NCBI GenBank assembly: GCA_944322005.1
Contig: CALUNL010000003.1
Span: 62,001 to 126,000 of the forward strand
Reading direction: 5' to 3'
Length of the DNA: 64,000 nt
DNA from: an uncultured Alistipes sp.
GTDB lineage: Bacteria; Bacteroidota; Bacteroidia; Bacteroidales; Rikenellaceae
The position numbers and the translations under genes are program-made. Of this stretch, positions 8,391 through 18,720 are shown piece after piece. Numbering within the stretch: position 1 is the stretch's first letter; each line of letters opens with the position of its first letter. Under the pieces are notes generated by a model. That model worked only from the letters and a program-made list of their open reading frames with translations. It made no database searches and was not told the origin of the DNA.

Positions 8391-10172
8391 ATGAACATCG
8401 ACCAGTACATATCCGACGTGGTATGCAGGAACATAGAGTCGCTTTACGGAAAAGTCGACTGCTCGCAGATCCAGATACAGAAGACCCGCAAGGAGTTCGA
8501 GGGTGACTACACCCTCGTGGTATTCCCGCTGCTCAAACTGAGCCGCAAGAGCCCGGAGGCCACCGCGACCGAAATCGGCGAAGCACTGACGCGCGGGTGC
8601 AGCGACATCAGCGGCTTCAATGTCATAAAGGGCTTCCTCAACATCGTGCTCGACAAGAAATTCTGGGTGGAGCGTTTCCGCGAGATCAGCGCATGCGAGA
8701 ACTACGGGATGCATGCCCCTACCGGACGCAACATCATGATAGAGTATTCGTCGCCGAACACCAACAAGCCGCTGCACCTGGGACATGTGCGCAACAACCT
8801 GCTCGGATATTCCGTCGCACAGATACTCAAGGCCAACGGTCACAACGTCATCAAGGCCAATCTGGTGAACGACCGCGGCATACACATCTGCAAGTCGATG
8901 ATTGCATGGCAGCTCTACGGCAACGGCGCCACACCGGAGTCGACTGGCAAGAAGGGCGACCACCTCGTCGGCAACTACTACGTGGAGTTCGACAATCACT
9001 ACAAGGCCGAGATAGCAGAACTCGTAAACGGCGGCATGAGCGAGGAGGAGGCCAAGAAAAAGGCTCCTATAATGCTCAAGGCCCAGGAGATGCTCCGCAA
9101 ATGGGAGGCAAAGGATCCGGAGGTCTATGCCCTGTGGGAGAAGATGAACGGCTGGGTGTACGACGGATTCGACGTGACATACAAGGCTCTCGGCGTGGAC
9201 TTCGACAAGGTATATTACGAGTCGCAGACCTACCTGCTCGGCAAGTCGCTGGTTGAGGACGGACTGCGCCGCGGCATATTCTTCCGCAAGGAGGACGGTT
9301 CGGTGTGGATCGACCTCACGGCCGACGGTCTGGACCAGAAACTGCTCCTGCGCGGCGACGGAACGTCGGTCTACATGACGCAGGACCTCGGTACGGCACT
9401 CAAGCGCGTCGAGGAGAACAACCTCGACGAGATGATATATGTCGTGGGCAACGAGCAGAACTACCACTTCCAGGTTCTCAAGCTCGTATTGAAGAAGCTC
9501 GGCTACGACTGGAGCGACGAGATATACCACCTCTCTTACGGAATGGTCGAACTGCCTAACGGCAAGATGAAGTCGCGCGAGGGCACCGTCGTCGACGCGG
9601 ACGACCTCATAGAGAAGATGGTCGAGACGGCCCGCGAGATGTCGCAGGAGCTCGGCAAGCTCGACTCATGCACCAGCGAGGAGGCCGATTCGATATGCCG
9701 CATGGTGGGACTCGGCGCACTCAAGTATTTCATTCTGAAAGTAGACCCGAAGAAGACGATGCTCTTCGACCCGAAGGAGTCGATCGACTTCAACGGCAAC
9801 ACGGGACCGTTCATCCAGTACACCCACGCGCGCATATGCTCGATTCTGCGCAAGGCCGACGAGCAGTGCGTCAACTACAGGGATTGCGACGCAGCCGGCG
9901 AATGTCTGCCGGAGGAGGTGGAGATCATAAAGACGCTGTGCGACTACCCTGCCACCGTTGCATCGGCCGGAGAGACATTCTCGCCGTCGGTAATCGCCAA
10001 CTACGCGTACGATCTCTGCAAACTCTTCAACAGCTACTACCACGACCACTCGATTTTGCACGAAAAGTGCGACGCCTCGAGACGCATGAGGCTGAAGCTC
10101 GCCGATACGGTGGCACGTACCGTCGCATCGGCCATGAAGCTGCTCGGCATAGAGGTACCGCAAAGAATGTAG
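8391..10172 (+). CDS. argS: Arginyl-tRNA synthetase
   Basis: A 593-residue class I aminoacyl-tRNA synthetase that charges tRNA-Arg in the cytoplasm. The N-terminal domain (first ~115 residues) is the ArgS-specific additional domain that touches the tRNA D-loop. The HIGH signature appears as HLGH in [13 protein letters not shown] (near residue 130). The KMSKS equivalent is GKMKSREG (near residue 392). The C-terminal DALR anticodon-binding domain ends the protein. The ATG at 8391 follows a consensus -7 box. It sits 4 bases upstream of obgE, so both are probably on one transcript. tRNA-Arg(CCG), one of its substrates, is encoded at 43431-43502. Confidence 0.97.
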   Translation: MNIDQYISDVVCRNIESLYGKVDCSQIQIQKTRKEFEGDYTLVVFPLLKLSRKSPEATATEIGEALTRGCSDISGFNVIKGFLNIVLDKKFWVERFREISACENYGMHAPTGRNIMIEYSSPNTNKPLHLGHVRNNLLGYSVAQILKANGHNVIKANLVNDRGIHICKSMIAWQLYGNGATPESTGKKGDHLVGNYYVEFDNHYKAEIAELVNGGMSEEEAKKKAPIMLKAQEMLRKWEAKDPEVYALWEKMNGWVYDGFDVTYKALGVDFDKVYYESQTYLLGKSLVEDGLRRGIFFRKEDGSVWIDLTADGLDQKLLLRGDGTSVYMTQDLGTALKRVEENNLDEMIYVVGNEQNYHFQVLKLVLKKLGYDWSDEIYHLSYGMVELPNGKMKSREGTVVDADDLIEKMVETAREMSQELGKLDSCTSEEADSICRMVGLGALKYFILKVDPKKTMLFDPKESIDFNGNTGPFIQYTHARICSILRKADEQCVNYRDCDAAGECLPEEVEIIKTLCDYPATVASAGETFSPSVIANYAYDLCKLFNSYYHDHSILHEKCDASRRMRLKLADTVARTVASAMKLLGIEVPQRM

Positions 10173-10176
10173 GATT

Positions 10177-11169
10177 ATGGCAGGCTCCAATTTCGTTGAT
10201 TACGTCAAGATATTCGCGCGTTCGGGACACGGAGGCGCAGGTTCGGCGCATTTCCGCCGCGAGAAGTTCATCGAGTTCGGCGGTCCGGACGGCGGTGACG
10301 GCGGTCGCGGAGGCAGCATAATCCTGCGCGGCGACCGGCAGTACTGGACACTGATACACCTCAAGTACCAGCGCCACCAGTTCGCCGAAGACGGACAGTG
10401 CGGTTCCGGGGCGAGGTCGTCGGGAAAGGATGCAAAGGACATAATCATTCCCGTGCCGCTCGGTACCGTGGCAAAGAATGCGGAAACCGGAGAGGTAGTC
10501 GGCGAGGTGACCGAGGACGGCGAACAGCTCGTACTGCTCAAGGGCGGACGCGGCGGTCTCGGCAACTGGCACTTCAAGACAGCCACGAACCAGGCCCCGA
10601 GATATGCCCAGCCGGGCGAAGAGGGCCAGGAGGGAGCGTTCATTCTGGAACTGAAGGTTTTGGCCGACGTGGGTCTTGTGGGCTTCCCGAATGCCGGTAA
10701 GAGCACGTTGTTGTCGGTGGTTTCGGCGGCAAAGCCGAAGATCGCCGACTACGCCTTCACCACGCTCGAGCCGAATCTCGGAATCGTCGAGGCGCGCGAC
10801 GGCAAGTCGTTCGTCATGGCCGACATACCGGGCATAATCGAGGGGGCGCACGAAGGCAAGGGACTCGGGACACGCTTCCTGCGCCATATCGAGCGCAACT
10901 CCATACTGCTGTTCCTTATTCCGGCCGACAGCGACGACATCATACGCGACTACGAGATACTGTCCGGGGAACTCGAACAGTACAACCCGGAACTTCTTGA
11001 CAAATACAGACTGCTCGCCATATCCAAATGCGATATGCTCGACGAAGAACTGATGGAGCAGATGAAGAGCCATCTGCCGGAGGGAGTGGAGTCGATATTC
11101 ATATCGTCCGTATCCGGATACAACATAGCAAGGCTCAAGGACCTGCTGTGGGCGGCACTCCACCGTTGA
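10177..11169 (+). CDS. obgE: GTPase Obg
   Basis: A 330-residue protein. The glycine-rich Obg fold fills residues 1-158 ([10 protein letters not shown] and similar). The G domain follows: GFPNAGKST (P-loop, from ~169), [10 protein letters not shown] (switch II) and SKCD (the base-specificity motif, in place of NKxD). Obg GTPases bind the 50S subunit and link ribosome maturation to the stringent response. The C-terminal OCT extension of some Obg proteins is absent, giving a shorter form. It is co-oriented with argS (4-base gap) and is followed 6 bases later by a TTG-started outer-membrane protein gene. Confidence 0.96.
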   Translation: MAGSNFVDYVKIFARSGHGGAGSAHFRREKFIEFGGPDGGDGGRGGSIILRGDRQYWTLIHLKYQRHQFAEDGQCGSGARSSGKDAKDIIIPVPLGTVAKNAETGEVVGEVTEDGEQLVLLKGGRGGLGNWHFKTATNQAPRYAQPGEEGQEGAFILELKVLADVGLVGFPNAGKSTLLSVVSAAKPKIADYAFTTLEPNLGIVEARDGKSFVMADIPGIIEGAHEGKGLGTRFLRHIERNSILLFLIPADSDDIIRDYEILSGELEQYNPELLDKYRLLAISKCDMLDEELMEQMKSHLPEGVESIFISSVSGYNIARLKDLLWAALHR

Positions 11170-11175
11170 CGCCCA

Positions 11176-13674
11176 TTGACGAGGATTCTCCATATCGCGA
11201 TTGCCGCACTCCCGATGCTCGCATTGTCGTACCTTACGGCCGACGGGCAGGATCTGCGCGACTACCGGTATTACAAGCTCTTCGAGGATAACATCAACGA
11301 AGCCGAAACGGAGGCAGCCGTCTCCGACTCGACATCGGTCGCAGTCCGGATGCCTCTGCGAACCACGCACCTGTTCGACTATAACTTTTCATTCGTACGG
11401 AATGCCCGCCGCGGTGCGACGTATTCCGAACAAGGCACATATCTGAACGGCATCCGCCTGCGCTACATAAGCCGCTCGGCCGCAATACGGCTGCAACTTG
11501 CCGAAAACGAATCAGCCGGGACAATGTTCCGCAGCAACCTTGCGGGCAGAGCCTTCGGCAATGCCGAATACCGAAGCGACTCGCTCGTCGAGAGAAGAAC
11601 CTCCGTGGCATTCAACCTGTCGTCGCGCAACTATCTCGCAGGGGTGACGGCTACGACAGCCAATATCCTCGGGCGCGGCTGGACGCTGGCAACCGGCATA
11701 TCTGCACGCACGGGACGCGACTCGCACGTAAACAGCATCTTCCGCAACGAGATTTCGCTTGTCGCATCGGCCGTAAAGAGGTTCGACCGCGAAGGCCTGC
11801 TCTCGTTCACGCTGTTTTTCGCACCGTCCGAACGCGGCGCGCGCCAGTCATCCACCGCCGAGGCATTCGCCCTCACCGGCGACAGGCTCTACACTCCGTC
11901 ATGGGGCTACCAGAACGGCAAGACGCGCAATTCGCACGTACGCAGGGAGACCATGCCGTCGATAGTGGCATCGTACGGTGTCCGCATCTCCGAAAACACA
12001 AGAATAGAGGCAGCATTCGGGACTACATTCGGCACCCGCCGTTACGGTACGCTCGAATGGTTCGACGCACAGACTCCGATTCCGGACAACTACCGCTACA
12101 TGCCGAGCTATTTCGACGATATGACCGTCAGCGACGCCGTTGCCGAAGCATGGCGCAACGGCGACACGCGCTACACCCAGATAAACTTCGACGAACTGAT
12201 TGCACGCAACAGGCTCGCCGGCGGCGAGAGCATCTACGCCATGACGGACATTGTGGAGAGGGTCACGGAGATGCAGATTCGCGGTATGGCCACAACCGCA
12301 CTCGGCAGGTACCTGCGCATCAGTTACGGCATGGATGCATCCTACGCACGCAGCCGCCGTTTCAAGCAGTTGACCGACATGCTCGGCGGCGAATACATCA
12401 CCGACATCGACCACTACCTCATCGACGACGACACCTTCAGCAACTCGCTGCAGAACAACCTCCTTACGCCGGACCGAAAGGCATACAGGGGCGACCGTTT
12501 CGGTTATGACTACGCACTGTGTGAAAGGGAGGTGAATGCAGCCGGTACAATGCGCTTCGACAATGGAGCAATAGAGGCCGAAGCGGCCGTGGAAATCGGA
12601 TATGCCGACCTGTTCCGGCGCGGATACTACCAGAAGGAGCTGTTTGCGGAGACATCGCTCGGGCGCTCCGCAATTTTCCGCTCATCGCCATATGCCATAC
12701 GCCTCGCGGCGGCATACACCTTCTCCGCACGCCACCGCATGGAGTTCGCGGCATTCACCGGAGGCGACATGCCGGATGCGGAAGACGTGTTCCTGCAGGA
12801 GTGCTACAACAACCGGCTTGCCGACTCCCCGTCCCTGCGAAAGAGCCACTCCGCAGAGTTAGGGTACCGGTTCGACGCGGGCCGTATATGGCTGCATGCC
12901 GTACTGTATGCCTCCATCGTGAGAGACGACCGCATGGTGACGCAAATGTACGACGACTTGTCCGGACAATATTGCGACGTGTCGGTCTCGGAGATCGGAA
13001 GGCTGTGCTACGGTGCGGAGGCCGAGATGTCGGCCCGTTTCGGGAGGTATTGGCGCACGTCGCTCGCCGTCGGCATCGGGAGGTACAAATACGCGAACAA
13101 CCCGAAGGTATCCATATATGCCGACACGGACAACACCCCGGTATGCCTGAATGTCGAGAGTTTTGTCGGTGGTTGCACAATCGGCGGAGCACCGCAGGCA
13201 ACTGCCGCAGCGCAGATCTCCTATTTCAACCGCGGATGGGGCGTGAATCTCGACGCAAACTATGCCGGGCTGCGGTACGTATCGCCGTCGTTCACACGCA
13301 GGACGATGCGTGTCGTCAACACCGCTCCGGCTCCGGAGATATACGACGCGTACATGAAACAGGAGCGGTTGAAGGATGCTTTTACGATCGACTTCTCGAT
13401 ATCCAAGACATTCTATCTCGACCGCTTCAACCGCCACCCATACGTACGTCCCGGCAAGCCGCGCTTCACCGACCGCTACCCGCGCTCCCGCATAACGCTG
13501 TTCCTGTCGGTTCGGAATCTGCTCGGCACGGACGACATCGTATACAGCGGCTACGAATCCTCGCGCCTGCGCAAACAATGGATAGCCGACGGATACATGC
13601 TCCTGCCGCAGGCAAGCCGTTACATGTACGCCTATCCGAGAACCTATTACTTCTCCGTGAAATTCACCTTCTGA
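11176..13674 (+). CDS. TonB-dependent-receptor-type outer-membrane barrel, reduced plug
   Basis: An 832-residue protein. The only start giving a complete signal peptide (MTRILHIAIAALPMLALSY) is a TTG at 11176. The body alternates polar and aromatic residues like a large beta-barrel and ends YYFSVKFTF, with a terminal Phe as expected for BAM substrates. Blocks such as RGATYSEQGTYLNGI and TPSWGYQNGKTRNSHVRR resemble a Bacteroidales TonB-dependent receptor family. However, the region between the signal peptide and the barrel is short, and neither a carboxypeptidase-like domain nor a convincing TonB box was found. It may import a nutrient or be a plug-reduced porin. No SusD partner is adjacent. 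Confidence 0.72.
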   Translation: MTRILHIAIAALPMLALSYLTADGQDLRDYRYYKLFEDNINEAETEAAVSDSTSVAVRMPLRTTHLFDYNFSFVRNARRGATYSEQGTYLNGIRLRYISRSAAIRLQLAENESAGTMFRSNLAGRAFGNAEYRSDSLVERRTSVAFNLSSRNYLAGVTATTANILGRGWTLATGISARTGRDSHVNSIFRNEISLVASAVKRFDREGLLSFTLFFAPSERGARQSSTAEAFALTGDRLYTPSWGYQNGKTRNSHVRRETMPSIVASYGVRISENTRIEAAFGTTFGTRRYGTLEWFDAQTPIPDNYRYMPSYFDDMTVSDAVAEAWRNGDTRYTQINFDELIARNRLAGGESIYAMTDIVERVTEMQIRGMATTALGRYLRISYGMDASYARSRRFKQLTDMLGGEYITDIDHYLIDDDTFSNSLQNNLLTPDRKAYRGDRFGYDYALCEREVNAAGTMRFDNGAIEAEAAVEIGYADLFRRGYYQKELFAETSLGRSAIFRSSPYAIRLAAAYTFSARHRMEFAAFTGGDMPDAEDVFLQECYNNRLADSPSLRKSHSAELGYRFDAGRIWLHAVLYASIVRDDRMVTQMYDDLSGQYCDVSVSEIGRLCYGAEAEMSARFGRYWRTSLAVGIGRYKYANNPKVSIYADTDNTPVCLNVESFVGGCTIGGAPQATAAAQISYFNRGWGVNLDANYAGLRYVSPSFTRRTMRVVNTAPAPEIYDAYMKQERLKDAFTIDFSISKTFYLDRFNRHPYVRPGKPRFTDRYPRSRITLFLSVRNLLGTDDIVYSGYESSRLRKQWIADGYMLLPQASRYMYAYPRTYYFSVKFTF

Positions 13675-13717
13675 CAGCCGCGTCCCGATGTGCCGGCACC
13701 GGAATCCGCCGACGAAA

Positions 13718-13742
13718 AAGCCGCGTCTGTCGGACGCGGCTT
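13718..13742. terminator. Bidirectional terminator between the receptor gene and guaA
   Basis: A perfect 10-bp stem (AAGCCGCGTC / GACGCGGCTT) with a 5-base loop lies between convergent genes. On the minus strand it is followed by a run of T (TTTTTCG), on the plus strand by TTCCGTTT. Confidence 0.85.
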
Positions 13743-13746
13743 CCGT

Positions 13747-15276
13747 TTACTCCCACTCTATGGTTGCAGGCGGTTTCGAGGAGATGTCGTAGACTACCCT
13801 GTTGACCCCCTTTACCTTGTTTATGATGTCATTCGACACGTTGGCAAGGAATTCGTATGGCAGGTGCACCCAGTCGGCCGTCATTCCGTCGACCGACGAC
13901 ACTGCACGCAGTGCCACACAACTTTCATACGTACGTTCGTCGCCCATAACGCCCACACTCTTCACCGGAAGCAGTATCGCCCCGGCCTGCCATACGCCAT
14001 CGTAAAGGCCTTCGCGGCGCAATGCGTCGATGAATATCCTGTCCACCTCCTGCAGTATCGCCACTCGCTCGTTCGTCACCTCGCCGAGCACCCTGATGGC
14101 AAGTCCAGGTCCAGGGAACGGATGGCGTCCGAGAATCCTGTCGTCGATGCCGAGGGCACGGCCCACACGGCGCACCTCGTCCTTGAAGAGCAGGCGCAGC
14201 GGCTCCACAACCTTCAGATTCATCTTCTCCGGAAGACCGCCGACATTGTGGTGAGACTTTATGGTACATGAAGGTCCGTTGACCGAGACCGATTCGATGA
14301 CATCGGGATATATGGTGCCCTGTGCCAGCCACCGCACATCCTCTATGCGCTGTGCCTCGTCGTTGAACACCTCGACGAAGTCGCGGCCTATGATCTTGCG
14401 CTTCTTCTCCGGCTCCTCGACTCCCTTGAGGTCGTCGAAGAACTTCTTGTGCGCCTTTACTCCCTTCACGTTGAGTCCCATACCCCAGTAGGACTCCATG
14501 ACCTCGTCGAACTCGTTCTTGCGCAACAGTCCCGAATCGACGAATATGCAGTACAGGTTCTTGCCTATGGCCCTGTGCAGGAGTACGGCGGCAACAGTCG
14601 AGTCAACTCCGCCCGAAAGTCCGAGTACAACCTTGTCAGATCCCAACTGCTCCTGCAGCGACCTTACGGTCGACTCCACGAAGCTCTCCGAAGTCCAGCT
14701 CTGCGAACATCCGCAAATGCCGACCACAAAGTTGCGCAACAGGTGCATTCCGTCCGTCGAGTGATACACCTCCGGATGGAACTGTATGCCCCATGTCCGT
14801 TCGCCGTCGACACGGAAGGCTGCATTGGCCACATCCTCCGTGCTCGCAATGGTACGGTATCCATCCGGAAGGCCGACTATGGTGTCGCCGTGCGACATCC
14901 ACACCTGCGTTGGCGAAGGAAGCCCGGCAAGAAGTTCGTCCTTTCCATCGGATACGGTAAGCATGGCGCGTCCGTATTCACGGCTCGGAGCCGGAGCGAC
15001 CTCGCCGCCATAGGCCTGTGCAAGATATTGCGCTCCATAACATACGCCCAGCAGCGGAAGTCTGCCCTTGATGGACGACAGGTCCGGCTGCGGCGCATTC
15101 TCATCCCTCACCGAATATGGACTGCCCGAAAGGATTACGCCCTTCACGTCGTCCCCGATTGCCGGTATGCGGTTGAAAGGATGTATCTCGCAATATACGT
15201 TCATCTCCCTCACGCGGCGCGCTATGAGCTGCGTATACTGCGAACCGAAATCAAGTATCAGTATCTTCTCCTGCAT
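13747..15276 (-). CDS. guaA: GMP synthase (glutamine-hydrolysing)
   Basis: A 509-residue enzyme making GMP from XMP, ATP and glutamine. The N-terminal class I glutamine amidotransferase domain has its nucleophile Cys79 in GVCYGAQ and the His/Glu pair in QFHPEVYHS. The ATP pyrophosphatase domain has LSGGVDST near residue 220. The C-terminal dimerisation domain ends with the family-typical PPATIEWE. It starts 4 bases after the guaB stop, so the guaB-guaA pair forms one operon that takes IMP to GMP. A strong hairpin terminator follows the stop. Confidence 0.97.
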   Translation of the reverse strand: MQEKILILDFGSQYTQLIARRVREMNVYCEIHPFNRIPAIGDDVKGVILSGSPYSVRDENAPQPDLSSIKGRLPLLGVCYGAQYLAQAYGGEVAPAPSREYGRAMLTVSDGKDELLAGLPSPTQVWMSHGDTIVGLPDGYRTIASTEDVANAAFRVDGERTWGIQFHPEVYHSTDGMHLLRNFVVGICGCSQSWTSESFVESTVRSLQEQLGSDKVVLGLSGGVDSTVAAVLLHRAIGKNLYCIFVDSGLLRKNEFDEVMESYWGMGLNVKGVKAHKKFFDDLKGVEEPEKKRKIIGRDFVEVFNDEAQRIEDVRWLAQGTIYPDVIESVSVNGPSCTIKSHHNVGGLPEKMNLKVVEPLRLLFKDEVRRVGRALGIDDRILGRHPFPGPGLAIRVLGEVTNERVAILQEVDRIFIDALRREGLYDGVWQAGAILLPVKSVGVMGDERTYESCVALRAVSSVDGMTADWVHLPYEFLANVSNDIINKVKGVNRVVYDISSKPPATIEWE

Positions 15277-15280
15277 CTGT

Positions 15281-16753
15281 CTACTCTCCTCTGGTATAGT
15301 TCGGTGTCTCGCTCGTTATCGTAATGTCGTGCGGGTGGTTCTCGATGACACCGTTACCGGTAACACGTATGAACCTGGCCTTCTGCAACGTCGCGATATC
15401 CTTTGCTCCGCAGTAGCCCATTCCGGCTTTCAAGCCGCCGACAAGCTGGTAAACGGTCTCGCTCAACGTTCCCTTGAACGGCACACGACCGACAATGCCC
15501 TCCGGCACGAGTTTGTTGGTATTTACCTCGCCGTCCTGGAAATAGCGGTCCTTCGATCCGGCCTTCATCGCATCTATCGAGCCCATACCGCGGTATGCCT
15601 TGAACTTGCGGCCGTTGTAGATGATGGTCTCGCCCGGAGACTCCTCCGTACCGGCGAACATCGAACCACACATCACGCAATCTCCGCCAGCGGCAAGAGC
15701 CTTGACGATGTCGCCCGAATAGCGCAATCCGCCATCGGCTATCACGGCAACTCCGCTGCCGCGCACGGCGCTCGCCGCATCGTATATCGCGGTAAGCTGC
15801 GGCACGCCTACTCCGGCAATTATGCGTGTCGTGCATATCGAACCGGGACCGATGCCGACCTTTATGCCGTCAACGCCTATGTCGACCAAGAAACGGGCAG
15901 CCTCCGCAGTGGCTATGTTGCCCACAACAACGTCGAGCGACGGATACAGGTTCTTTATACGCTTGAGCAGCGAAATGACGCCCTTGCTGTGGCCGTGCGC
16001 CGAATCGAGGACTACGGCATCGACATCCTCCGCAACGAGTGCAGCCACGCGCTCCTCGGCGTCGCCCGTTATACCTATGCCGGCGGCAACGCGCAGGCGT
16101 CCTTTGGAGTCCTTGCAGGCATTCGGATGGTCCTGCACCTTCGTGATATCCTTATACGTGATCAGGCCGACGAGCTTTCCGTTCTTGTCCACTACCGGCA
16201 GCTTCTCTATCTTGTTGCGCAGAAGCACATCGGTAACGTCACCTCTGTCGGAGTCGGTTATGGTCACAAGGTTCTCCGAGGTCATGACCTCCTCTATGCG
16301 GCGGAGCGGGTCCTTCTGGAAACGGAGATCGCGGTTGGTGACTATGCCTACCAGCATCATGTCGTCATTTACGACCGGAATACCTCCGATCTTGTTCTCC
16401 TTCATCAATGCAAGGGCATCGCCCACCGTACGCTCGCGCGTAATGGTTATCGGGTCGTAAATCATTCCGTTCTCGGCACGCTTCACCTTGCGCACCTGTG
16501 CGGCCTGTTCCTTGATGGACATGTTCTTGTGAATGACTCCTATGCCTCCCTCCCGGGCTATGGCAATAGCCATCGGCGCCTCCGTGACCGTGTCCATAGC
16601 GGCCGAAACAATCGGAATGTTGAGGCTGATGTTACGCGAAAACTTACTCTTCACGCACACCTCGCGCGGCAACACCTCCGAATATGCCGGCACAAGCAGC
16701 ACATCGTCGAACGTCAGGCCCTCCTGTTGCACTCTTTCATCAATAAACGACAT
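15281..16753 (-). CDS. guaB: IMP dehydrogenase
   Basis: A 490-residue enzyme that oxidises IMP to XMP with NAD+, the committed step to guanine nucleotides. The catalytic loop [11 protein letters not shown] carries the active-site Cys near residue 305. Two CBS motifs occupy roughly residues 95-210. The flap region contains [10 protein letters not shown] and KDRYFQ. The tail (NYTRGE) is typical. It is first in an operon with guaA. No perfect TAnnTTTG box was found in the short upstream region, so its promoter is uncertain. Confidence 0.97.
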   Translation of the reverse strand: MSFIDERVQQEGLTFDDVLLVPAYSEVLPREVCVKSKFSRNISLNIPIVSAAMDTVTEAPMAIAIAREGGIGVIHKNMSIKEQAAQVRKVKRAENGMIYDPITITRERTVGDALALMKENKIGGIPVVNDDMMLVGIVTNRDLRFQKDPLRRIEEVMTSENLVTITDSDRGDVTDVLLRNKIEKLPVVDKNGKLVGLITYKDITKVQDHPNACKDSKGRLRVAAGIGITGDAEERVAALVAEDVDAVVLDSAHGHSKGVISLLKRIKNLYPSLDVVVGNIATAEAARFLVDIGVDGIKVGIGPGSICTTRIIAGVGVPQLTAIYDAASAVRGSGVAVIADGGLRYSGDIVKALAAGGDCVMCGSMFAGTEESPGETIIYNGRKFKAYRGMGSIDAMKAGSKDRYFQDGEVNTNKLVPEGIVGRVPFKGTLSETVYQLVGGLKAGMGYCGAKDIATLQKARFIRVTGNGVIENHPHDITITSETPNYTRGE

Positions 16754-16818
16754 GGTTCTCTGTTTTATAGCGGTTAAACAATAATTTTATGGTCATCTCA
16801 CATATGCAACAAGCAAAA

Positions 16819-16845
16819 GGAGCGGGGCGAATTCCGCCTCACTCC
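16819..16845 (-). terminator. Terminator after panB (minus strand)
   Basis: Read on the minus strand, GGAGTGAGGCGG...CGCCCCGCTCC forms an imperfect stem (one mismatch, one G-T pair) with a small AATT loop, followed by TTTTGC. It separates panB from guaB. Confidence 0.6.
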
Positions 16846-16854
16846 CCATGCATG

Positions 16855-17670
16855 TCAGTATTGCTCGTTTTCATTCGGAAAATCACCCGACTTCACATCC
16901 TCTATATACTTTGACACGGCATCGGTCATGGTCGTATAGAGGTCGGCATATCTTCGCAGGAAGCGCGGCGAAAAGCCCTTGTTTATGCCGAGCATGTCGT
17001 GCAGCACCAGCACCTGCCCGTCCGTCTCCGGCCCGGCGCCGATTCCTATCGTCGGGATCGACAGTTCGGACGAGACCCTTGCAGCGAGTGCGGCCGGAAT
17101 CTTCTCGAGGACCAACGAGAAACAGCCTGCCTCTTCAAGCAGATGCGCATCGTGGATGAGTTTCTGCGCCTCGGCCTCCTCCTTTGCACGTACGGTATAT
17201 GTTCCGAACTTGTGTATCGACTGCGGCGTGAGTCCAAGGTGTCCCATTACCGGGACACCAGCCGAAAGGATACGTCTGATGGAGTCGATGACCTCCTCTC
17301 CCCCCTCAAGCTTGACGGCATCGGCCTCCGTCTCCTTCATTATGCGGACTGCCGAATCGAGGGCGGCCTTGGAATCGCCCTGATATGTACCGAACGGCAT
17401 ATCCACGACAACAAGGGAACGGTTGACCGCACGGGTCACCGAGCTTGCGTGGTATATCATCATGTCGAGCGTTATCGGGAGTGTCGTCTCATAACCTGCC
17501 ATGACATTGGCGGCGGAATCACCGACCAGGATCACATCTATACCGGCCGCATCTACGATTTTGGCCATCGAGTAATCATATGAGGTGAGCATGGATATCT
17601 TCTCACCGCGATCCTTCATCTCTTTCAGCCGGAGCGTAGTCACGGCCCTAGTAGTACTTTCTACCGACAT
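16855..17670 (-). CDS. panB: 3-methyl-2-oxobutanoate hydroxymethyltransferase (ketopantoate hydroxymethyltransferase)
   Basis: A 271-residue TIM-barrel enzyme that transfers a hydroxymethyl group from methylene-tetrahydrofolate to ketoisovalerate, the first step to pantothenate and coenzyme A. Family motifs are present: [17 protein letters not shown], the metal-binding [28 protein letters not shown], and [10 protein letters not shown] promoter box lies 33 bases before the ATG. No other pan gene is in the window, so it appears to stand alone between divergent rbsK and the gua operon. Confidence 0.95.
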   Translation of the reverse strand: MSVESTTRAVTTLRLKEMKDRGEKISMLTSYDYSMAKIVDAAGIDVILVGDSAANVMAGYETTLPITLDMMIYHASSVTRAVNRSLVVVDMPFGTYQGDSKAALDSAVRIMKETEADAVKLEGGEEVIDSIRRILSAGVPVMGHLGLTPQSIHKFGTYTVRAKEEAEAQKLIHDAHLLEEAGCFSLVLEKIPAALAARVSSELSIPTIGIGAGPETDGQVLVLHDMLGINKGFSPRFLRRYADLYTTMTDAVSKYIEDVKSGDFPNENEQY

Positions 17671-17703
17671 TTCAGTTATGATTTATTCGGAATAAACTTT
17701 CTG

Positions 17704-17711
17704 CAAAGGTA
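17704..17711 (-). promoter_or_regulatory. Putative -7 box for panB (TACCTTTG, minus strand)
   Basis: An exact TAnnTTTG on the minus strand 33 bases before the panB ATG. A TTTG at 17736-17733 could serve as the -33 element (about 21 bases away). Confidence 0.65.
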
Positions 17712-17754
17712 CAATAAAATTCGATTGTCCGGCAAAGAAATCGAATTTTATCGC

Positions 17755-17762
17755 TACATTTG
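17755..17762 (+). promoter_or_regulatory. Putative -7 box for the ribokinase gene (TACATTTG)
   Basis: An exact TAnnTTTG, 29 bases before the ATG of the kinase. It is arranged divergently with the panB promoter, about 45 bases away. Confidence 0.65.
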
Positions 17763-17791
17763 TAACATACGCCGAACAAGTGTAGCGCATC

Positions 17792-18703
17792 ATGAACAAA
17801 ATCATTGTCATAGGCAGTTCCAATACGGATATGGTAGTAACGGCCGACAGGTTGCCGGAGCCCGGAGAGAGTGTCATAGGCAACGGATTCATGATGGCCG
17901 GAGGCGGCAAAGGCGCCAACCAGGCGGTAGCCGTGGCACGCCTGGGACATGATGTAAGATTCGTAACGGCACTCGGCAAAGACATGTTCGGCGACGAAGC
18001 ACTTGCTCGATACGAGAGATATGGCATCGACACCTCTTTCATCGTCCGCAAGGAGGTGCCGTCCGGCATAGCCCTCGTAACAGTTGACAGGCACGGCCAG
18101 AACTGCATATCAGTATCTCTTGGGGCCAACGGAGAGTTGTCTCCCGTCGATGTGGCTCCCGCTCTCGAGGATATAGCTCCGGGAGACATAGTGCTTCTGC
18201 AGCTTGAAGTCCCGATGCGAACCGTGGAGGAGGCCGTGCGCACCGCATATGAAAAGGGCGCCCGTATAGTAATGAATCCGGCGCCGGCGGCGTCGCTGAC
18301 CGAAGACATCCTGCGGCGTCTGTATGTAATAACGCCAAACCAGACAGAGACGGAATTTCTGACCGGCATAAAGGTCGCCGACATGGAGTCGGCCGAAGAG
18401 GCATCGGAGCTGTTGCGCGCCTCCGGCGTTCGCAAGGTCATCATAACGATGGGTGAAAAGGGTGCATTCCTCGATGACGAAGGTTTGTGCTCAATGACGA
18501 AAGCGTTCAAGGTGAATGCCGTGGACACGACGGCTGCAGGAGATGTATACAACGGGGCCCTGTGTGTCGGCCTTGCCGAAGGCATGGCGCTCAGGGAGGC
18601 ACTGGTATTCGCCGCAAAGGCATCCGCAATATCGGTAACACGCAACGGTGCCCAGCCTTCAGTTCCGTCACGTAGCGAAGTGGATGAATTTTTCCAACCA
18701 TAA
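17792..18703 (+). CDS. rbsK: Ribokinase (PfkB family)
   Basis: A 303-residue PfkB-family carbohydrate kinase, expected to phosphorylate D-ribose at O5 with ATP. N-terminal substrate motifs SSNTDMVV and GGGKGANQAVA are ribokinase-like. The C-terminal anion hole and catalytic base lie in DTTAAGDVYNGAL. The central NPAPAASL matches the NPAPA motif of ribokinases. It is followed 17 bases later by a 10-helix permease gene, forming a likely uptake-plus-phosphorylation pair for ribose or a nucleoside-derived sugar. Confidence 0.92.
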   Translation: MNKIIVIGSSNTDMVVTADRLPEPGESVIGNGFMMAGGGKGANQAVAVARLGHDVRFVTALGKDMFGDEALARYERYGIDTSFIVRKEVPSGIALVTVDRHGQNCISVSLGANGELSPVDVAPALEDIAPGDIVLLQLEVPMRTVEEAVRTAYEKGARIVMNPAPAASLTEDILRRLYVITPNQTETEFLTGIKVADMESAEEASELLRASGVRKVIITMGEKGAFLDDEGLCSMTKAFKVNAVDTTAAGDVYNGALCVGLAEGMALREALVFAAKASAISVTRNGAQPSVPSRSEVDEFFQP

Positions 18704-18720
18704 CCTAAAACCATATAACA

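Noticed and set aside
8343-9530. A 395-codon minus-strand frame opposite argS
   Set aside because: It shadows argS, which has both class I synthetase signatures; the frame shows no domain of its own.
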